DNA of 39,539 nt from JASHVB01 sp049522565. Lineage in GTDB: Bacteria; Pseudomonadota; Alphaproteobacteria; Acetobacterales; Acetobacteraceae. The stretch lies in contig JBEKNT010000012.1 in NCBI GenBank assembly GCA_049522565.1, positions 1 through 39,539 of the forward strand. The letters run 5' to 3'. Made by a program: the position numbers and the translations under genes. Positions 24,784-33,014 of the stretch are shown here, piece after piece. The notes under the pieces were generated by a model that was given only the letters and a program-made list of their open reading frames with translations, ran no database searches and was not told the DNA's origin. Position 1 is the first letter of the stretch; each line of letters opens with the position of its first letter.

Positions 24784-25859
24784 GCCGCCTCGGCGGTGAC
24801 GGTGTCGTCGCGGGTGAGCAGCCGGCGGGCGACGCCACGGGCGATCAGCGGGTCGTAGAAGCCGTCGATCAGCCGCAGCACGCTGGCGGCGTCCGGCACC
24901 CGGGTCACCGCGGCGCGGAACTCGGCCGAGTTGGGCAGGCCGCGCGAGTACCAGGACACGTGCTTGCGGGCCAGCCGCACGCCGGCGTCGTCGCCGAAGC
25001 GGCTGAGCATTGCGTGGTAGTGCCGCAGCAGGATGGCCTTTTGGCGCCCAAGGGGCGGTTCCGCCAGGCGTGTCCCGGTGCGCAGGAAATGCGCGACCTG
25101 GGCGAGCAACCAGGGCCGGCCGTAGCAGCCGCGGCCGATCATCACGCCGTCGGCGCCAGAGCACCGCAGGGCGTCGGCGGCGTCGTCCTCGGTCAGGATG
25201 TCGCCGTTGGCGATGACGGGGATGCGGACGGCGGCCTTGACCTGGGCGATGAAGTCCCAATCGGCGGTACCGTTGTAGAACTGCTGCCGGGTGCGGCCAT
25301 GCACCGTGACCATGCGGATGCCCACGTCCTGGGCAATGCGGGCGAGGCGTGGGGCGTTAAGACTGGCGTGGTCCCAGCCCATGCGCATCTTCAGCGTCAC
25401 CGGGACCGGGACGGCGTTGACGGTGGCTTGCAGGATGGCGGCGGCGGCGGCCTCGTCGCGCATCAGGGCGGAGCCGGCGGACTGGCCGACCGCTACCTTC
25501 TTCACCGGGCAGCCGAAATTGATGTCGATGAGGTCGGCGCCCTTGTCCACCGCCAGGCGGGCCGCGTCGGCCATGGCGTCCGGGTCGCAGCCGGCGAGTT
25601 GCAGGGCGGAGACGCCGCCGCAGCCATCGACCTCGGCCATGTCGAGCGTCTTGCGGTTCTCCCGGATCATCGCCCAGGAGGCGATCATCTCCGAGACGAC
25701 CATGCCGGCGCCGAGTTCCTTGGCGGTGCGGCGGAACGGCAGGTCGGTGACGCCGGACATCGGGGCGAGCAACACCGGGGTGTCGATGCGCACGCCATTG
25801 CCCAGATCGATGGCGCACAAGGCAGGAGGTGTGGTGGCGGAACTACAGTTGCCCATCAT
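24780..25859 (-). CDS. dusB: tRNA-dihydrouridine synthase DusB
   Basis: A 359-residue FMN enzyme that reduces uridine to dihydrouridine in the tRNA D loop. The TIM-barrel FMN motif LAPMSGVTDLPFR is at about 31-43. The catalytic cysteine is C117 in IDINFGCPVKKV, and MVTVHGRTRQQFY and VIANGDI lie in the active site. Alphaproteobacteria often carry this gene immediately before ntrB; older annotations call it nifR3. Two adjacent ATG codons (25859, 25856) have no strong ribosome binding site. It is the first gene of the operon and overlaps ntrB by four bases. Confidence 0.95.
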   Translation of the reverse strand: MMGNCSSATTPPALCAIDLGNGVRIDTPVLLAPMSGVTDLPFRRTAKELGAGMVVSEMIASWAMIRENRKTLDMAEVDGCGGVSALQLAGCDPDAMADAARLAVDKGADLIDINFGCPVKKVAVGQSAGSALMRDEAAAAAILQATVNAVPVPVTLKMRMGWDHASLNAPRLARIAQDVGIRMVTVHGRTRQQFYNGTADWDFIAQVKAAVRIPVIANGDILTEDDAADALRCSGADGVMIGRGCYGRPWLLAQVAHFLRTGTRLAEPPLGRQKAILLRHYHAMLSRFGDDAGVRLARKHVSWYSRGLPNSAEFRAAVTRVPDAASVLRLIDGFYDPLIARGVARRLLTRDDTVTAEAA

Positions 25860-26168
25860 TTGGGCAGGTTACAGACACAGGGCGGGGGGCGCAATCGGGG
25901 ATATGGTCTGGCGGGCGATCGCCGCGTTGGTTGCGTCAGGGTCGCTGCGGCCGCTGGGTGCTCCAGCGGACTGCGGCCTTCCGGCGGTTGTCGCCGAGCC
26001 TGCCGCTGCCGCACCTGGTGGTCGGTCTGAATGCCGGGTCTCGCCCCAGAGCGCCGGCAGCGTGGCAGCGTCGGCTACAGCCGGTTTCGACCCATTGCGG
26101 GCATTCACCGCGAGCCGGAGTTGGCTTGGCCCGATTGACGCCGCCGTGCGGCCCGGCAATGTGCGCCC
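25860..26168. other. Divergent dusB-ispDF intergenic region
   Basis: No gene is supported here. TGAATGCC near 26032 and GGCATTCA near 26099 form the ends of an imperfect palindrome of a repeat type common in alphaproteobacterial spacers. The interval must hold the promoters of the ntr operon and of ispDF; I cannot point to convincing boxes. Confidence 0.55.
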
Positions 26169-27299
26169 ATGCGCATCGCCGCCATCCTGGTCGCCGCCGG
26201 CTCGGGCAGCCGATTCGGCGCCGACACGCCGAAGCAGTTCCTGGTCCTCGCCGGCAAGCCGGTGATCCGCCATGCCGCCGAGGTGCTGGCGACGTCCGTG
26301 TCGCACCTGCAACCGGTCGGCGACGCCGCGCCGATCGAGGCCGCCCTCGCGGGGATCGAGCACCTGCCGACCGTCGCCGGCGGTGCCACCAGGCAGGACA
26401 GCGTGCGCGCCGGGCTCGAGGCGCTGGTCCCGCACGCGCCGGACATCGTGCTGGTGCACGACGCCGCCCGCCCGCTCATCCCGCCCGGCACCATCCCCGC
26501 CCTGCTCCTCGCGCTGGAGCAGAGCCCGGGCGCCATCCCGGCGGTCCCCGTCGCCGACACGCTGAAGCGCGGCCACAAGGGCGTCATCGTCGCGACGCTA
26601 CCACGCGAGGGCCTGTTCCGCGCCCAGACGCCGCAGGCCTTCCGGTTCGGCGTCCTGCTGGCGGCGCACCGCGCCGACATCCAGGGCGCCACCGACGACG
26701 CCTCGCTGCTGGAAGCCGCCGGCGAAGCGGTCGCCATCGTCCCCGGCGCGGACGACAACATCAAACTGACATATCCCGAGGACCTCGCCCGGCTGGAGCG
26801 TGCCATGACCGCCCCCCTGATCCCGCGCGTCGGCACCGGCTTCGACGTGCACGTGCTGGAGGCCGGCCGGCCGTTGATGCTGTGCGGCGTCGCGGTGCCG
26901 CACGACAAGGGGCTCGCCGGCCACTCCGACGCCGATGTTGGCATCCATGCGCTGTGCGACGCGATCTACGGCGCGCTGGCCGAGGGCGATATCGGCCGCC
27001 ACTTCCCCCCCAGTGAGGCGACCTGGAAGGACGCCGACAGCGCCCGCTTCCTGACCCATGCCGCCGCCCGCATCGCCGCGCGCGGCGGTATCCTGGCCAA
27101 TGCCGACGTCACCCTGATCTGCGAACGCCCGAAAATCGCGCCGCACGCGGAGGCCATGCGCGCCCGCCTGGCGGCGCTGCTGGGCGTCGATCCTGGCCGC
27201 GTTTCGGTGAAGGCCACCACGACGGAAAAACTCGGCTTCACCGGGCGCGGCGAGGGCATCGCCGCCCAGGCCGCCGCCACCGTTCTGGTGCCGCCCTGA
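26169..27299 (+). CDS. ispDF: Bifunctional IspD/IspF enzyme
   Basis: A 376-residue fusion of two steps of the MEP isoprenoid pathway. Residues 1-215 form the IspD cytidylyltransferase: AAILVAAGSGSRFG binds CTP, then GGATRQDSVRAGLEAL and VLVHDAARPLIP. Residues about 220-376 form the IspF cyclodiphosphate synthase: RVGTGFDVHVLE and GHSDADVGIHALCDAI with the zinc-binding Asp/His, plus VKATTTEKLGFTGRGEG. IspE, the intermediate step, is not in the window. The fusion is common in alphaproteobacteria. It is divergent from dusB, again a frequent arrangement. Confidence 0.97.
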   Translation: MRIAAILVAAGSGSRFGADTPKQFLVLAGKPVIRHAAEVLATSVSHLQPVGDAAPIEAALAGIEHLPTVAGGATRQDSVRAGLEALVPHAPDIVLVHDAARPLIPPGTIPALLLALEQSPGAIPAVPVADTLKRGHKGVIVATLPREGLFRAQTPQAFRFGVLLAAHRADIQGATDDASLLEAAGEAVAIVPGADDNIKLTYPEDLARLERAMTAPLIPRVGTGFDVHVLEAGRPLMLCGVAVPHDKGLAGHSDADVGIHALCDAIYGALAEGDIGRHFPPSEATWKDADSARFLTHAAARIAARGGILANADVTLICERPKIAPHAEAMRARLAALLGVDPGRVSVKATTTEKLGFTGRGEGIAAQAAATVLVPP

Positions 27300-27362
27300 T
27301 CCACCATCCGTGCATGGACAGCGCCGGCTCGGATGGCCATGTGAAGGCCGCCCGATCGGGGC

Positions 27363-27404
27363 GAGCATAGGCCAGAGATCAGGGAGCATAGGCCAGAGAT
27401 CAGA
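27363..27404 (+). repeat. 21-bp tandem duplication in the lipoprotein leader
   Basis: Two copies (27363-27383 and 27384-27404) identical at all but the last base. The second copy runs up to the A of the lipoprotein ATG, so the duplicated segment also carries the weak ribosome binding site GAGATCAG. Confidence 0.9.
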
Positions 27405-27724
27405 TGACCAAACGAATCCTTGCCGTCGCGCTGCTGGGCGCCAGCCTGCTTGCCGGCTGCGCTTCCCCCACGACGACCACGATGACCGTCGCCAACCCGT
27501 TCCCCCCAGTCCCGCCGTCCGTGCCGGAGACCATCCCGAAGCCGCCGGTGAGCCCCGACACCCTGCTCTGGCAGCCCGGCCACTGGGACTGGAACGGCAG
27601 CGGCTATGTCTGGCAGCCAGGCGAATACGTGCCCGCCGCCGGCCATGGAGCGTTGTTCCAGACCGGCTACTGGCAACCAACCCCGTCCGGTTGGCTCTGG
27701 GTCAAGGCGCACTGGACGTCGTGA
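27404..27724 (+). CDS. Small YXWGXW-type lipoprotein
   Basis: A 106-residue predicted lipoprotein. The signal sequence ends in the lipobox LLAGC with lipidated C19. The mature part is Pro-rich, then carries aromatic repeats WQPGHWDWNG, YVWQPGEY and YWQPTPSGWLWVKAHW, which resemble the YXWGXW repeats of small outer-membrane or periplasmic proteins of unknown function. It probably sits on the periplasmic face of the outer membrane. It stands alone between ispDF and a convergent gene. The upstream tandem duplication leaves the same ribosome binding site twice. Confidence 0.82.
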   Translation: MTKRILAVALLGASLLAGCASPTTTTMTVANPFPPVPPSVPETIPKPPVSPDTLLWQPGHWDWNGSGYVWQPGEYVPAAGHGALFQTGYWQPTPSGWLWVKAHWTS

Positions 27725-27834
27725 CACCGTAACCTCCGGCGCGACGCAACAGAGGTGGATTTGGCCGCGTGCCGGGTGCCGGATGGCATCCACCGGGCCT
27801 CGTTGCGTCGAGCGGAGGGTGGCTTCTCTGTCGC

Positions 27835-28398
27835 TCAACTCGCCAGCCCACCTTGGATGAGGCGGAGAGCAGGCCGCGGGCGACGCGCGGGGGCCGGTTT
27901 CGTCTCCCCGGGGGGCGCCGGCGGCTGGGCCGGCAATGCCGCGACGGCATCACCGGGGCTCGCGAGGCTGTCGGCATCCTGGCCCCCGCTGTGCGACGGG
28001 GGGGTTCGCTGAGCCGCCCCGGTGGTCGCCGCGCGCCGCTGGCGTTCCTCCTGCATGGTCAGCAGCAGCGACCGGTTGCGCTGGCCCTCCCGTATGAAAC
28101 CGGCGTACTGTGTCCTCAGTCGCAGGCCCATCCCGCTTGTGGGCGGATGCCGCAGCGCCAGCCACAGGCAATGGTCCGCATGCGCACCGGCGACGACATA
28201 CTTGATCGTCAGCGCAACCTCGGCAGCATCGGCCGGCGCCAGGGACACGGCCAGGTCGATGGCGGCAGCGTTGCGACGGGCGATGTCCTCCGGCGTTCTG
28301 CCCATCGGCGGGGGCAAGGCGGCGCGCAGGCTTTGCACGAGGTGATCATAGCGGGCCTGCACGGCGGGATCGGATTGCTGCGGCTGCTGTGTGTCCAT
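27835..28398 (-). CDS. Uncharacterised protein, probably leaderless
   Basis: A 187-residue protein I do not recognise by name. The N-terminal 120 residues are predicted helical (AIDLAVSLAPADAAEVALTI, a pattern seen in hypothetical alphaproteobacterial proteins). The C-terminal 60 are Pro/Ala-rich and probably disordered. The open frame extends to 28443, but the promoter at 28406-28434 puts the transcription start at or within a base or two of ATG 28398. Upstream ATGs would not be in the mRNA. No Shine-Dalgarno sequence is present, as expected for leaderless translation. No signal peptide or membrane helix. Confidence 0.72.
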   Translation of the reverse strand: MDTQQPQQSDPAVQARYDHLVQSLRAALPPPMGRTPEDIARRNAAAIDLAVSLAPADAAEVALTIKYVVAGAHADHCLWLALRHPPTSGMGLRLRTQYAGFIREGQRNRSLLLTMQEERQRRAATTGAAQRTPPSHSGGQDADSLASPGDAVAALPAQPPAPPGETKPAPARRPRPALRLIQGGLAS

Positions 28399-28405
28399 GT
28401 CTAAC

Positions 28406-28434
28406 ATTATGCAGTTATAGTACATGACTGTCAA
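28406..28434 (-). promoter_or_regulatory. Near-consensus sigma70 promoter, leaderless transcript
   Basis: On the minus strand TTGACA (28434-28429) and CATAAT (28411-28406) are separated by exactly 17 bases. Seven bases separate the -10 box from ATG 28398. Confidence 0.75.
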
Positions 28435-28644
28435 GCCCATCATCGCAACCGGGACCGGCGGACCGCCCCGCGCCTGCCTCGTGCCGCACGACCATCGGCC
28501 GCAAGCTCCCCGCCACCGCCGCCTGGAAATTTCGCGGCCAGGCCTCCTGCGAACGCCGCCGCGCGGCCAGGCCCATCGAACGGCGGCGCGCCAGCCAAGC
28601 CTCCGGTGAACGTCGGCCCCACCTTCGGGCGGACATCCGACCGG

Positions 28645-29043
28645 TCAATCCGCTCCATCCCGTTTTGCCGGCACCAGCGCGGGCGGCGCCGGCGAACCAC
28701 CTGGATCGGCCGAGGGACGCCGCTCCTGCTGCCCGCGCGGACGTAGCGCGCAGGCTTCGTGCGCACCGGTCCCCGGGGCATTTTCGAACGTGCAACGGGC
28801 GGTCGGCGGTGTTCCGCAGATCCGCTCCAGGTCGCGGTAGCCGACGCAATGTCCATTGGGACCACGATACCCCGGTCCCCCCGCGCAACCGCAGCCGTGA
28901 CACGCCTTGTTCGGCGGACAGAAACCCGGGTCATCCGGCGGCAGGTCGGCCGCCATCGTCAGCGTCGCCAGCACCGGCAGCAACAGCCAGACGCGCAATG
29001 GCCTGGACCGGCGACCAACCCTGAATGCACCACGCCAACCCAT
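28645..29043 (-). CDS. Secreted Cys-rich hypothetical protein
   Basis: A protein of about 132 residues. A basic N-terminus and hydrophobic stretch (RVWLLLPVLATLTMA) form a likely signal peptide. The mature part contains a compact cysteine/glycine block: FCPPNKACHGCGCAGGPGYR, then HCVGYRDLERICG and ARCTFENAPG, with about nine cysteines likely to form disulfides in the periplasm. I recall similar short conserved proteins in alphaproteobacteria but no function. The tail is low-complexity. The start is uncertain: ATG 29043 gives the more ordinary signal peptide, ATG 29091 adds 16 residues. Neither has a good ribosome binding site. Confidence 0.6.
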   Translation of the reverse strand: MGWRGAFRVGRRSRPLRVWLLLPVLATLTMAADLPPDDPGFCPPNKACHGCGCAGGPGYRGPNGHCVGYRDLERICGTPPTARCTFENAPGTGAHEACALRPRGQQERRPSADPGGSPAPPALVPAKRDGAD

Positions 29044-29271
29044 GCCGCTGCCCCGCCTGAGACGCTGCCGGTTGCGGACGATCGCCACCATCGCGCGGTT
29101 TCAGTGTGACATCATTCGACGCATGACAGGACGCCGGTTGCGGCCACCGGATGGTACAACCACGCAACGCCCCTCGCCCGGAAGACCTGTAATCCACCCT
29201 GCCGCGAGGGCCGCCTCATCCGCCGCAAGAACCGCTGGCACCGTCAGCCGTGATGGTTCGGGGGCACGCAG

Positions 29272-30138
29272 TCACCACGCGAATCGTGGGATCGTGGCAA
29301 CCGGGTCCAATCCCGCCTCCGCCGCCTCGGCCTCCGCCGCCGCCGTGTCGAACCCACCGTCCGCTTGGCGCAACGTGGCCCCATGGATGCCGTCCAGCAC
29401 CCAGCACGCCGCCAAATCCACTGCCGCGGCCCCGGCAATGTCGGTGCGCAGCGCGTCGCCAACCGCCAGCACCCGCGCCGGCGGCAGCCCAAGCTGCTCC
29501 AGCACCGGCTGGTAGATCGCCGGATCGGGTTTTCCCAATGACCGCACGTCGCCGCCCAGTTCCTGGTAGCGCACCGCCAGCGACCCGGCGCACAGCACCC
29601 GCACGCCGCCGCGGATCACCTCCAGGTCGGGGTTGCCGCAGATCATCGGCAACCGGTGCCGCGCGCAGTCTTGCAGCACCGGCTCGAACTCGTTCATGTC
29701 GGTGGGATTGCGGTGGTCGTCCGGCCCGGTATTCAGCACGAAATCCGCTGCGTCCGGCGCGGCCACGCGCGTGAGCGGCAATCCCTCCAGCACCGGCAGG
29801 TCGCGCGCCGGCCCGAGATGGAACACGCGCTGGCCAAGCTCCGCCCACCACAGATCCGGCGGCGACTGCAAGGCGCGGCGCACTGCCTCGCCTGACGTGA
29901 GGATGTCGGTGTAAAGCGCGTCCTCGATGCCAAACCCGCGCATCATGGTCTGCACCGCCGCATTCGGCCGCGGCACGTTGGACAGCAGCAGTGTGCGTTT
30001 GCCCGCGTCGCGCAGCCGGCGCAGGCAGTCCACCGCATGCGGGAAGGCGTTCACGCCGTCATGGATCACTCCCCACAGGTCGAGCACGAACCCGTCATAG
30101 CGGTCGGCCAGCGGAGCGAAACCGGAGAGATGCTGCAT
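29272..30138 (-). CDS. HAD-superfamily hydrolase (TIGR01459-like, HAD-IIA)
   Basis: A 288-residue HAD phosphatase. Motif I is FVLDLWGVIHDG with nucleophile D20; the usual second Asp is Trp, as in this subfamily. LLLSNVPRP is motif II, LGKPDPAIY has the motif III Lys, and VLAVGDALRTDIAGA is motif IV. The class IIA cap gives nucleotide or sugar phosphatase-like activity; the substrate is not known. ATG 30138 follows the pyrD stop with no gap (TGAATG), so it is translated together with pyrD. Pairing of these two genes suggests a link to nucleotide metabolism, which is inference. Confidence 0.92.
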   Translation of the reverse strand: MQHLSGFAPLADRYDGFVLDLWGVIHDGVNAFPHAVDCLRRLRDAGKRTLLLSNVPRPNAAVQTMMRGFGIEDALYTDILTSGEAVRRALQSPPDLWWAELGQRVFHLGPARDLPVLEGLPLTRVAAPDAADFVLNTGPDDHRNPTDMNEFEPVLQDCARHRLPMICGNPDLEVIRGGVRVLCAGSLAVRYQELGGDVRSLGKPDPAIYQPVLEQLGLPPARVLAVGDALRTDIAGAAAVDLAACWVLDGIHGATLRQADGGFDTAAAEAEAAEAGLDPVATIPRFAW

Positions 30139-31203
30139 TCAAACGGATCCTGCGAGTTGGGCGGCGTCGATGCCGATCGCCTCCTGCATGCGGGCGAATC
30201 CGGCGGCGTGCAAGGCGGCGGCGAGGTCGCGCCTGATCCGCGGCAGCAATGCCGGACCGGCGGCGGCGAAGGCGGTGTAGAGCTGCACCAGCGAGGCGCC
30301 GGCGCGGATCTTGGTCAGCGCATCATCCCCGCTGGCCACGCCGCCGACGCCGATCAGCGTCAGCCGCCCGCGCGCCAGCAGGAAGGCGCGTGCCAGCACG
30401 CGGGTGGACAGGGCGAACAGCGGCGCTCCCGACAACCCGCCGGCCTCCCGCGCGTGCGGCGAGCGCAGGCCGGGCGGCCGCGTCACGGTGGTGTTGGAGA
30501 CGATCAGGCCTTGGGCGCCCTCGGCGACGCAGGTCTCCACGATCGTCGCCAGGCCGTCATCGGCCAGGTCGGGGGCGATCTTCACCAGCACCGGCGGACG
30601 TTGCGGCACGCCGGCGACGGCGCGCAGGATGGCGCGAAGCTGCGCCTCGCCTTGCAGGTCGCGCAGGCCGGGGGTGTTGGGCGACGACACGTTGATCACC
30701 GCGTAGTCCACATGCGGCGCGACGGCGGCGATCAGTGCGGGATAGTCGCGCTGCGGGTCGGCGCCTTCCTTGTTGATGCCCACATTGGCACCGAGCGGCA
30801 CCGGCCGATTGCCCAGCGCCGCAAGATTGCGCACGTGGACCGCGATCCCGGCGTTGTTGAACCCCATGCGGTTGATGGCTGCGGCGTCTTGCTCCAGACG
30901 AAACAGCCGCGGTCGCGGATTGCCGGGCTGCGGCCGGGGCGTGACGGTGCCGGTCTCCACGAAGCCGAACCCCAGCCGCATCAGCGCGGCGGCGGCGACC
31001 GCGTTCTTGTCGAAGCCCGCGGCCAGACCGATCGGATTGCCGAACCGCCGGCCGAGCACCTCGATCGCCAGCGCCGGATCGTCCGCCGTCGCGGCGCGCC
31101 CGATCAGCCCGCGGCGCAGCGCGCACAGCGCAAGGTCGTGCGCCCGTTCCGGGTCCATGCGGCGCAGCAGCGGGAGAATCGCGGAGGCAATGGCGGGGGT
31201 CAT
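30139..31203 (-). CDS. pyrD: Dihydroorotate dehydrogenase (quinone), class 2
   Basis: A 354-residue membrane-associated flavoenzyme that oxidises dihydroorotate to orotate with quinone as acceptor, in pyrimidine synthesis. An N-terminal helix region (ILPLLRRMDPERAHDLALCAL) is the class 2 membrane-binding extension. FGNPIGLAAGFDKN, GFVETGTVTPRPQPGNPRPR and NVSSPNTPGLRDLQ are FMN- and substrate-binding motifs; the catalytic base is Ser as expected in class 2. VGGVASGDDA binds the FMN phosphate. It is the first gene of a unit with the HAD hydrolase. Confidence 0.96.
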   Translation of the reverse strand: MTPAIASAILPLLRRMDPERAHDLALCALRRGLIGRAATADDPALAIEVLGRRFGNPIGLAAGFDKNAVAAAALMRLGFGFVETGTVTPRPQPGNPRPRLFRLEQDAAAINRMGFNNAGIAVHVRNLAALGNRPVPLGANVGINKEGADPQRDYPALIAAVAPHVDYAVINVSSPNTPGLRDLQGEAQLRAILRAVAGVPQRPPVLVKIAPDLADDGLATIVETCVAEGAQGLIVSNTTVTRPPGLRSPHAREAGGLSGAPLFALSTRVLARAFLLARGRLTLIGVGGVASGDDALTKIRAGASLVQLYTAFAAAGPALLPRIRRDLAAALHAAGFARMQEAIGIDAAQLAGSV

Positions 31204-31269
31204 GGGCGGGCTTATAGCCGGGCGGTGCGGGGTTGGAACGTTGGCGTGTTGTGATGGTAGGACGGGGAT

Positions 31270-31348
31270 GTAGGGCGCATGAGCGCAGCGTCATCCGCCA
31301 TATCCGTCCGGGAGCTGCGGGTTACGCCTGCGGCTCACCCGCCCTACG
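31270..31348. repeat. GTAGGGCG-type palindrome
   Basis: GTAGGGCGCATGAGCGCAGCG at the left and the complementary-type CGCCTGCGGCTCACCCGCCCTAC at the right form an imperfect stem. This is a recognisable interspersed repeat type, between pyrD and the nucleotidyltransferase remnant. Confidence 0.6.
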
Positions 31349-31408
31349 GGTCTTGCTGCTGACCCGGCAACACTCTCATGCCAACCGGCGAAAAGAATGA
31401 CCCACCGG

Positions 31409-31757
31409 CTACCCCGACATCGTCATGCCGACGTCGGCATCCACGATTTTCCTCGCTGTGCGCGGTAAAGTCGTAGATGCCGACCTTCGTCGGCATGACG
31501 GCGGAGGCCCGGTCGGGGCGGTCGTGACATGAACCGGTGTACCTAAAAGGCGTTCCAGATCGAGCTCGATCGCAGCGATGTCGAACAGGCGGGTGCTTTC
31601 GGTCGTATCGACCAGCAGATCGAGATCGCTGCCCTCGGCGTCATCGCCGCGGGCGATCGAACCAAATACTCTGGGATTCCGCGCTTGGTGTGACTTGACG
31701 ACACGCGCGAATCGCGGCCCGGCGGACATTGAAGGCTTGCGACGGTTTGCCGGGCAT
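31409..31757 (-). pseudogene. Frameshifted MNT-type nucleotidyltransferase remnant
   Basis: The N-terminus MPGKPSQAFNVRRAAIRA begins at ATG 31757 with GGGAG upstream. It continues in a second frame as VVKSHQARNPRVFGS, then IARGDDAEGSDLDLLVD: the GSxxxG and DxD motif of minimal nucleotidyltransferases (MntA/antitoxin type). Removing one base at about 31703 restores a continuous family-like sequence. After about 80 residues the match stops, and the last 30 codons run through the palindrome at 31421-31500. The usual HEPN/DUF86 partner gene is not found. A dead antitoxin-like gene is most likely; a sequencing error could explain the frameshift but not the lost C-terminus. Confidence 0.72.
31421..31500. 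repeat. Palindrome, second copy of CGTCATG...CATGACG family
   Basis: Borders CGTCATGCCGAC and GTCGGCATGACG, and a core of CCACGATTTT/AAAGTCGTAG. It shares borders and core with 1149-1262, though the spacer differs. It overlaps the 3' end of the nucleotidyltransferase remnant. Confidence 0.85.
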
Positions 31758-31864
31758 GTCGATCTCCCGTCCGTGACCGCAAGTGGCACAGGTCGCGATA
31801 TTTAGGCGACGCCCAGGAATAACCGCGTCAGATAGCGTGCAGCCTGTCATTGCGAGCCGTGGCG

Positions 31865-31956
31865 CCGGTCATTGCGAGCACAGCGAAGCAATCTCCCGCG
31901 TGACGAGCCGGCGCACGGAACGCGGGACATTGCTTCGCTGCGCTCGCAATGACCGG
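31865..31956. repeat. 92-bp palindrome, GTCATTGCGAG family, second copy
   Basis: Arms 31865-31901 and 31920-31956 pair over nearly their full length. Fragments of the same motif flank it near 31847 and 31970. The gene-free interval 31758-32155 consists largely of this repeat cluster. Confidence 0.85.
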
Positions 31957-32155
31957 CTGCCGGTGGTGTCGCGCAATGACAGGCGGTCCGCAATCACCGG
32001 CCGATTCGATTGTTCCCGGACGGTTCCTCAGTCGGAGAACCCCGCGCATGTCACCCGGCTTCCTCGGACCGTCCACCAGCGGCCTTGCCCGGTTGACTCC
32101 CCGCCCGCCGCGTGTCCGCTATTGCCGCCCGCAAGCCACGCCGGAGTGACCCGAC

Positions 32156-32497
32156 ATGACCCTGAAGCGCATGGTGCTGGAGATCGGCATGGGGACCGAC
32201 ATCCGCGGTGCCGAACCCACCAAGGCGGCGGTGCGCGCATTGCGTGATGCGCTGTGGCACAACTCGCTCAGCGTCGCCGACGCCCTCGGCCAGCACGTGG
32301 ACTCCATGCAGGTGGAGGTCACCATCGGCGTGCCGCATCCCGAGCAAGTGGACAAGGCGGCGGTGCTGGCGATCCTGCCGCACGGCACAGGCACGGTGAA
32401 CGTCGTGGACGGTGGCCTGGAAATTCCCAACGACGCCGGCACCGGCAGCACGCTGCTCGCGCACGCCGCGGCGGTCGTGCGTCTCGACATCGCCTGA
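32156..32497 (+). CDS. Lin0512 family protein, first of tandem pair
   Basis: A 113-residue protein of the Lin0512 family. MVLEIGMGTDIRGAEPTKAA and ALRDALWHNSLS are the family's conserved N-terminal segments, then VEVTIGVPHPEQVD and VLAILPHGTG. Biochemical function is not known. The compact alpha/beta protein has no signal peptide or membrane segment. It is followed after 15 bases by a paralogue of the same family, so they are surely co-transcribed and may form a heteromer. The organism may use the pair where others use one gene. Confidence 0.88.
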   Translation: MTLKRMVLEIGMGTDIRGAEPTKAAVRALRDALWHNSLSVADALGQHVDSMQVEVTIGVPHPEQVDKAAVLAILPHGTGTVNVVDGGLEIPNDAGTGSTLLAHAAAVVRLDIA

Positions 32498-32512
32498 CGG
32501 GAGAGCAAGCGC

Positions 32513-32866
32513 ATGCCATCCAAACGTGTCATCCTGGAGTTGGGCGCCGGCAACGATCTGCACGGCGGCGACTACACCAAGGCCGCGCTGCGTGCCGTGC
32601 AGGATGCCCTGCATCACAGCTCGCTCAGCCTGATCCGGTCGCTGGGCCTCGATTCGAAGACCATGCTGGTGGAGGTCACCATCGGCGTGCAGCAGCCCGA
32701 CAAGGTGGATGCCGCCGCGGTGCAGGCGTCGCTGCCGCACGGCAAGGCAACGGTGAAAGTTGTGAAGGGCGGCCTCGACGTTCCCGACGACACCTCAGGC
32801 GACATCGCGGTGATCGCCAGCGCCGCCGTCGCGGTGCGGTTCGAGGCACCGCTGACCAGCGGCTGA
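32513..32866 (+). CDS. Lin0512 family protein, second of tandem pair
   Basis: A 117-residue paralogue of the preceding gene: VILELGAGNDLHGGDYTKAA, ALHHSSLSLIRSLGL, VEVTIGVQQPDKVDAAAVQA and LPHGKATVKVVKGGLDVPDD align segment by segment with it. Conserved differences (GNDLHGGDYT versus GTDIRGAEPT) mean the two are diverged, not a fresh duplication. GGGAGAGCAAGCGC precedes ATG 32513. Function is unknown. Confidence 0.88.
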   Translation: MPSKRVILELGAGNDLHGGDYTKAALRAVQDALHHSSLSLIRSLGLDSKTMLVEVTIGVQQPDKVDAAAVQASLPHGKATVKVVKGGLDVPDDTSGDIAVIASAAVAVRFEAPLTSG

Positions 32867-33014
32867 CGACACCGCACGCACAATTCCGCCACTCCCACAA
32901 CGGGAGGGGAACGACCGCATACCCAACTTGTGCCCTGCATGACGCCGCGCTGAAAAACCGCTAGGATCGCCCTAACGCCGTTCAACACAACAAACTCAGA
33001 AGGAGGAGAATCCC

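Noticed and set aside
28415..28934. Two overlapping minus-strand frames of about 160 codons
   Set aside because: They overlap the Cys-rich protein and a promoter; repetitive Arg/Ala/Gly composition and no motif.
31847..31982. CRISPR-like repeat cluster
   Set aside because: The repeats are imperfect palindromes and fragments in mixed orientation, without regular spacers or cas genes.
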